Shown here in pieces: positions 31,195 through 34,046 of a stretch of DNA of 34,046 nt (position 1 is its first letter; the number at the start of each line of letters is the position of its first letter). Source of the stretch: Aurantimonadaceae bacterium (GTDB lineage: Bacteria; Pseudomonadota; Alphaproteobacteria; Rhizobiales; Rhizobiaceae); NCBI GenBank assembly GCA_947474855.1, contig CANJKV010000018.1, forward strand, positions 1-34,046, in the 5' to 3' direction. A program made the translations under genes and the position numbers. Below the pieces are notes generated by a model, which did no database searches, was not told the origin of the DNA, and saw only the letters and a program-made list of their open reading frames with translations.

Positions 31195-31842
31195 ATGGAC
31201 GCCGTCCTGTCGATCGTCGAGCTGGGAGGACCGATCGTCATCCTGCTCCTGGCGATCTCCGTCTTCACACTCGCACTGATCATCTCGAAGCTCCTGCAGT
31301 TCCGGCGCCTCGGCGTCGGGCGGCACCGAGACGCGCGCCGCGCCGTGATCCTCTGGCGGAGCGGCGACCGGGTCCGAGCCGCTCAGCTCCTGTCCGGCAA
31401 AGGCTCGCTGTGCCGCTCGGTGCTCGCCTTCGCCGTGGGGGAGATGCGCTCCATCCGCGAGACGGCCGGGCGCGAGGCGCCGGAGGATCGGGCGGAGGAG
31501 CGGGTGCGCGAGGAGGCGGTGGCCTTCGCGACGGACGAGCTCCTGCGCTTGGGTGCCGGGCTGCGCTTCCTGGACATCGTCGCGCAGATCGCGCCGCTTC
31601 TCGGGCTCCTCGGCACCGTGATCGGCATGATCGAAGCGTTCCAGGTGTTGCAGGCCTCGGGCGAGGCGGCGAGCCCCGCGCAGCTCGCGGGCGGCATCTG
31701 GACGGCTTTGCTGACCACGGCGACGGGCATCGCGGTCGCGATTCCCGCGCTCGTCGCCTCCGTCTGGTTCGAAGGCCGGGTCGAGCGGGAGCGCTCGGCC
31801 ATCGAGGTTCTTCTGACGGGCCTCTTCGCCCGCGGCATCTGA
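31195..31842 (+). CDS. MotA/TolQ/ExbB-family proton channel protein
   Basis: This 215-residue inner-membrane protein is the channel subunit of a proton-driven motor. It has an N-terminal helix (PIVILLLAISVFTLALIISK), a cytoplasmic loop and two C-terminal helices. RFLDIVAQIAPLLGLLGTVI and GMIEAFQVLQ are diagnostic of ExbB/TolQ, as is LAGGIWTALLTTATGIAVAI with the pore-lining Thr residues. It forms a unit with the upstream secreted protein and the two ExbD proteins. It converges with rlmB across 8 bases. Whether it is ExbB-like (TonB) or TolQ-like cannot be decided. Confidence 0.92.
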   Translation: MDAVLSIVELGGPIVILLLAISVFTLALIISKLLQFRRLGVGRHRDARRAVILWRSGDRVRAAQLLSGKGSLCRSVLAFAVGEMRSIRETAGREAPEDRAEERVREEAVAFATDELLRLGAGLRFLDIVAQIAPLLGLLGTVIGMIEAFQVLQASGEAASPAQLAGGIWTALLTTATGIAVAIPALVASVWFEGRVERERSAIEVLLTGLFARGI

Positions 31843-31850
31843 GATCGCCT

Positions 31851-32675
31851 TCAGCCGAGGCGGCGCCGCGCCGCGTAGAGCGAGATGGCGGCTGCGTTAG
31901 AGACGTTCAGCGAACGGATCGCGCCGGGCATGTCGAGCCGGGCGAGGACGTCCACCGTGTCGCGCGTCTTCTGGCGCAAGCCCTTGCCTTCGGCGCCGAG
32001 AACCAGCGCGAGCTTCGGCGCGTCGAGATGAGCCTCGACCTCGTTCTCGCCGTCCGAGTCGAGCCCGATCGTCCGGTAGCCGAGCGAGGCGATCTCGCCG
32101 AGAGCGTCGGCGAGGTTGGTCACCTGGATATAGGGGATGAGTTCGAGTGCGCCCGATGCCGCCTTGGCGAGGACGCCGGACTCCTGAGGCGAATGGCGCG
32201 AGGTCGTGACCAGCGCGCCGGCCTTGAAGGCGACGGCCGAGCGCAGGATCGCCCCGACATTGTGCGGATCGGTCACCTGGTCGAGGACGAGGATGAGATC
32301 CGAATTGGTGAGCGCCCCGAGCTTCTTCGTCGCCAGCGGCCGGGCTTCGAGAACCGCACCCTGGTGGACGGCATCGTCCCCGACGAGGCGGTCGAGCACG
32401 CGCGGCTCGACGATCTCGTGCGGCACCTTCAGCGAGGCCGGGTCGATCTCCATGCGCTGCAGGGCATTGCGCGTGACCTGGAGGCGCAGGAGCTTGCGCT
32501 TCGGGTTGGCGAGCGCGGCGGCGACAGTGTGGAGGCCGTAGAGGCGCACGAGGTCCTCGTCGCCCGAGCCCCGCCCGGCGGTGCGGTCATCCTCCCGGAC
32601 GCGATCGCGGTGGGCGCGGCGCAGGCGCGCGTAATGGCTATCCTTGGGGGTGCCGGCGGTGTCATCGTTGCTCAT
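31851..32675 (-). CDS. rlmB: 23S rRNA (guanosine-2'-O-)-methyltransferase RlmB
   Basis: This is a SpoU-family 2'-O-methyltransferase acting on 23S rRNA. The 274-residue protein has an N-terminal Arg/Asp-rich extension (~40 residues) and a substrate-binding region beginning LYGLHTVAAALANPKRKLLR. The knotted SAM-binding domain follows, with NSDLILVLDQVTDPHNVGAI, LRSAVAFKA, LALVLGAEGKGLR and MPGAIRSLNVSNAAAISLY. These three motifs define the family. RlmB next to tRNA-Trp, secE and nusG is a common arrangement in Hyphomicrobiales. The specific guanosine target is inferred from family. Confidence 0.92.
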   Translation of the reverse strand: MSNDDTAGTPKDSHYARLRRAHRDRVREDDRTAGRGSGDEDLVRLYGLHTVAAALANPKRKLLRLQVTRNALQRMEIDPASLKVPHEIVEPRVLDRLVGDDAVHQGAVLEARPLATKKLGALTNSDLILVLDQVTDPHNVGAILRSAVAFKAGALVTTSRHSPQESGVLAKAASGALELIPYIQVTNLADALGEIASLGYRTIGLDSDGENEVEAHLDAPKLALVLGAEGKGLRQKTRDTVDVLARLDMPGAIRSLNVSNAAAISLYAARRRLG

Positions 32676-32762
32676 GGGCCCGTCATGCGACCTCCCAGGA
32701 GCCGTGGCAAGCCTCGGCGCGGGGCTCGAGGGCTGGGAACGGAGGAGACGAGCAGAATCTTC

Positions 32763-32791
32763 TTGAACGACGGCGGGCTTCGGCTTATTCG
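32763..32791 (+). promoter_or_regulatory. Likely promoter of tRNA-Trp
   Basis: TTGAAC at 32763-32768, preceded by C as in the alphaproteobacterial CTTGA -35 type, a 17-bp spacer, and TATTCG at 32786-32791 as a weak -10. A start about 7 bases downstream leaves a short leader before the tRNA at 32815. Read by eye. Confidence 0.4.
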
Positions 32792-32814
32792 AAGGGCCGT
32801 TCGCTCGAGGGCGA

Positions 32815-32890
32815 AGGGGTATAGCTCAGCTGGTAGAGCGGCGGTCTCCAAAACCGCAGGTCGGGGGTTCGAGCCCCTCTGCCCCTGCCA
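32815..32890 (+). tRNA. tRNA-Trp (anticodon CCA)
   Basis: This 76-base gene folds as a cloverleaf. The acceptor pairs AGGGGTA with TGCCCCT (one T-G pair), the D arm is GCTCAGCTGGTAGAGC, and the anticodon loop TCTCCAAAA region gives anticodon CCA. The T arm has GGGGG TTCGAGC CCCTC, and discriminator G and an encoded CCA complete it. tRNA-Trp directly before secE-nusG is a typical arrangement in this group. Confidence 0.96.
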
Positions 32891-32922
32891 ATCGCGACGA
32901 GCCCTCTTGATTTTTTCGGGCC

Positions 32923-32951
32923 TTGTGAATCACTTCGAGCCCGTTTATGTA
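32923..32951 (+). promoter_or_regulatory. Possible promoter of secE-nusG
   Basis: TTGTGA at 32923-32928, a 17-bp spacer and TATGTA at 32946-32951, about 70 bases before the secE start. The -10 is a poor match. It is the only paired site seen between tRNA-Trp and secE, and read-through from the tRNA is also possible. Confidence 0.35.
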
Positions 32952-33021
32952 ACTCTTAACACACAGATGGCGCGTGAGGTCGCTAAGGGACCTTCGACGC
33001 GCTTTTAGCCGTGAGCGGTGC

Positions 33022-33219
33022 ATGGCCCGGACGAATCCTTTTACCTTCCTGCAGCAGGTGCGCGCCGAGACCGCCAAGGTCTCCTGGCCCTCGCGCCGCG
33101 AGACGACGATCTCGACGCTGATGGTGTTCCTGATGGTGGCCTTCGCCTCCGCCTTCTTCTTCGTGGTCGACATGGCGCTGGCCTATGGGGTCGGCGCCGT
33201 CATGACCCTCGGGCGCTGA
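33022..33219 (+). CDS. secE: Preprotein translocase subunit SecE
   Basis: This 65-residue single-span SecE is the essential clamp of the SecYEG channel. It shows the conserved cytoplasmic segment FLQQVRAETAKVSWPSRRET (the V-x-W-P-S/T motif) followed by a hydrophobic helix (TLMVFLMVAFASAFFFVVDM). It is the short alphaproteobacterial form, without the two extra N-terminal helices of the E. coli protein. The ATG at 33022 fits the usual beginning MARTNPF. nusG follows after 20 bases. Confidence 0.95.
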   Translation: MARTNPFTFLQQVRAETAKVSWPSRRETTISTLMVFLMVAFASAFFFVVDMALAYGVGAVMTLGR

Positions 33220-33239
33220 AGCTAAGGATCGAACATCGC

Positions 33240-33770
33240 ATGGCAGCCCGCTGGTACATCGTCCACGCTTATTCGAACTTCGAGAAGAAGGTCGCCGAAT
33301 CGATCGAGGAGCAGGCCCGGCAGAAGGGCCTGTCCGAGAAGTTCGAGAAGATCCTGGTGCCGACCGAGAAGGTCGTCGAGGTGCGCCGCGGCCGGAAGGT
33401 CGACTCGGAGCGCAAGTTCTTCCCCGGCTACGTCCTGGTGAAGGCCGATCTGACCGATCAGGTCTTCTCCATGATCAAGAACACGCCGAAGGTGGCCGGT
33501 TTTCTCGGTCCCGACAACCGGCCGGTTCCGATCTCCGAAGCCGAGGCCAATCGCATCCTGAACCAGGTGCAGGACGGCGTCGAGCGGCCCAAGCCCACGA
33601 TCTCCTTCGAGGTCGGCGAGCAGGTCCGCGTGTCGGACGGCCCCTTCGCCTCGTTCAACGGCGTCGTTCACGAGGTCGACGGCGAGCGGGCGCGCCTCAA
33701 GGTCGAGGTTTCGATCTTCGGTCGCGCGACGCCCGTGGATCTCGAATTCGGTCAGGTCGAGAAGGTCTGA
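33240..33770 (+). CDS. nusG: Transcription termination/antitermination protein NusG
   Basis: NusG binds RNA polymerase and Rho or ribosomal S10. The 176-residue protein has the N-terminal NGN domain (RWYIVHAYSNFEKKVAESIE, FFPGYVLVKADLTDQVFSMI and NTPKVAGFLG) and a C-terminal KOW domain (FEVGEQVRVSDGPFASFNGV and VHEVDGERARLKVEVSIFGR). It is full length and lies in the universal secE-nusG-rplK order. The ATG at 33240 is preceded by TAAGGA. Confidence 0.96.
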   Translation: MAARWYIVHAYSNFEKKVAESIEEQARQKGLSEKFEKILVPTEKVVEVRRGRKVDSERKFFPGYVLVKADLTDQVFSMIKNTPKVAGFLGPDNRPVPISEAEANRILNQVQDGVERPKPTISFEVGEQVRVSDGPFASFNGVVHEVDGERARLKVEVSIFGRATPVDLEFGQVEKV

Positions 33771-33777
33771 CCCGAAG

Positions 33778-33893
33778 CGGGCCTTTCGGCCCGTCCCGCG
33801 CGCGGAAGGCGACCCGGCTGAAGCCGGCCGGTCGAGCCGCACCGCGCCAACTGCAGAGCGATCCGGAAGGGATCGCGACGCCGGTCCGCCGGC
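33778..33893 (+). promoter_or_regulatory. Structured leader between nusG and rplK (three hairpins)
   Basis: Three perfect inverted repeats occupy this non-coding stretch: CGGGCC/GGCCCG (33778-33793, loop TTTC), GCGATCC/GGATCGC (33858-33876, loop GGAAG) and GCCGG/CCGGC (33880-33893, loop TCCG). No T-tract follows any of them, so they are not classical terminators. Leader structures before rplK are where ribosomal protein L1 represses its own operon in many bacteria, and that role is inferred here. Confidence 0.4.
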
Positions 33894-33914
33894 TCAAAAC
33901 AAAGGCAGGAACAT

Positions 33915-34046
33915 ATGGCTAAGAAAGTCATGGGGCAGCTGAAGCTCCAGGTCTCGGCCGGTTCGGCGACCCCGTCGCCCCCGATCGGTCCGGCGCTGGG
34001 TCAGCGCGGCATCAACATCATGGAGTTCTGCAAGGCGTTCAACGCC
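33915..34046 (+). CDS. rplK: 50S ribosomal protein L11, N-terminal part (3' end outside window)
   Basis: The first 44 codons of L11 are seen: the [20 protein letters not shown] start and [20 protein letters not shown], the invariant segment that contacts 23S rRNA and elongation factors. AAAGGCAGG lies 6 bases before the ATG. The frame runs off the window end. It follows nusG after 144 bases. Confidence 0.97.
   Translation, partial: MAKKVMGQLKLQVSAGSATPSPPIGPALGQRGINIMEFCKAFNA

Noticed and set aside
30331-31326. A 331-codon minus-strand frame opposite the secreted protein and exbB
   Set aside because: The composition is typical of an antisense shadow and it overlaps two real genes with a signal peptide and ExbB motifs.
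31846-31862. CGCCT/AGGCG hairpin between exbB and rlmB
   Set aside because: It has only a 5-bp stem, a 7-base loop, no T-tract and overlaps the rlmB end. It is too weak to call a terminator.
32909-32916. T-run after tRNA-Trp as an intrinsic terminator
   Set aside because: There is no stable stem directly before it. The only pairing is CCC with GGG across the run.
31410-33008. A 532-codon plus-strand frame crossing exbB, rlmB and tRNA-Trp
   Set aside because: It runs through a tRNA and opposite rlmB and has no recognisable domain, so it is a GC-rich shadow.

Overview
The window is high-GC chromosomal DNA from an alphaproteobacterium, most likely of the Hyphomicrobiales (Rhizobiales). The signs are the DUF2336/NAD kinase pair, an rlmB / tRNA-Trp / secE / nusG / rplK edge, ExbB/ExbD genes next to alphaproteobacterial secreted proteins, and a periplasmic FDH3-type formate dehydrogenase with its usual satellite DUF genes. 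The genus cannot be fixed from the sequence alone. Genes are densely packed, with no unexplained stretch over 300 bases. No insertion sequence, phage gene, rRNA or CRISPR array was seen.

Layout. (1) 1-5100, housekeeping edge: 3' end of thrS, a secreted protein with three related beta modules, a nitroreductase/flavin-reductase pair, a DUF2336 protein and NAD kinase. (2) 5180-8460: tRNA-Thr(UGU), then a loose accessory block. It holds two small unknown proteins, a spore-photoproduct-lyase homologue with its catalytic cysteine, a DUF4126 membrane protein and a stand-alone LigD 3'-phosphoesterase domain. (3) 8524-27209, the core of the window: about 18 kb for a membrane-bound periplasmic formate dehydrogenase, its maturation and its metal supply. 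The minus-strand structural operon runs TorD-like chaperone, small Tat protein, catalytic subunit (Tat signal, Cys ligand), four-cluster Fe-S subunit, cytochrome b subunit, a Pro/Ala-rich secreted protein and a small membrane protein. Beside it lie a multi-cluster ferredoxin protein plus DUF3306 (minus strand) and DUF6505, DUF6352 and DUF3305 (plus strand). Then come moeA, fdhD, a MoeA-PBP fusion, a degenerate MoeA-like protein and a TupABC-type tungstate importer. (4) 27285-31842: an OmpA-like protein, two ExbD proteins, an ExbB proton channel, a TonB-like Pro/Ala-rich protein and a secreted protein, probably one proton-driven envelope system. (5) 31851-34046: rlmB, tRNA-Trp, secE, nusG and the start of rplK.

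How it fits together (inference). Tungstate or molybdate enters through TupABC, MoeA paralogues insert it into molybdopterin, FdhD sulfurates the cofactor, and the TorD-like chaperone holds the catalytic subunit until Tat export. In the periplasm formate is oxidised and electrons pass through the Fe-S subunit to the membrane cytochrome b and the quinone pool. The DUF3305/DUF3306/DUF6352/DUF6505/ferredoxin set has no function that I know to be established and is the best candidate for an undescribed maturation or electron-transfer module. The second candidate is the ExbB/ExbD locus: one ExbD keeps the essential membrane aspartate and the other has asparagine there.
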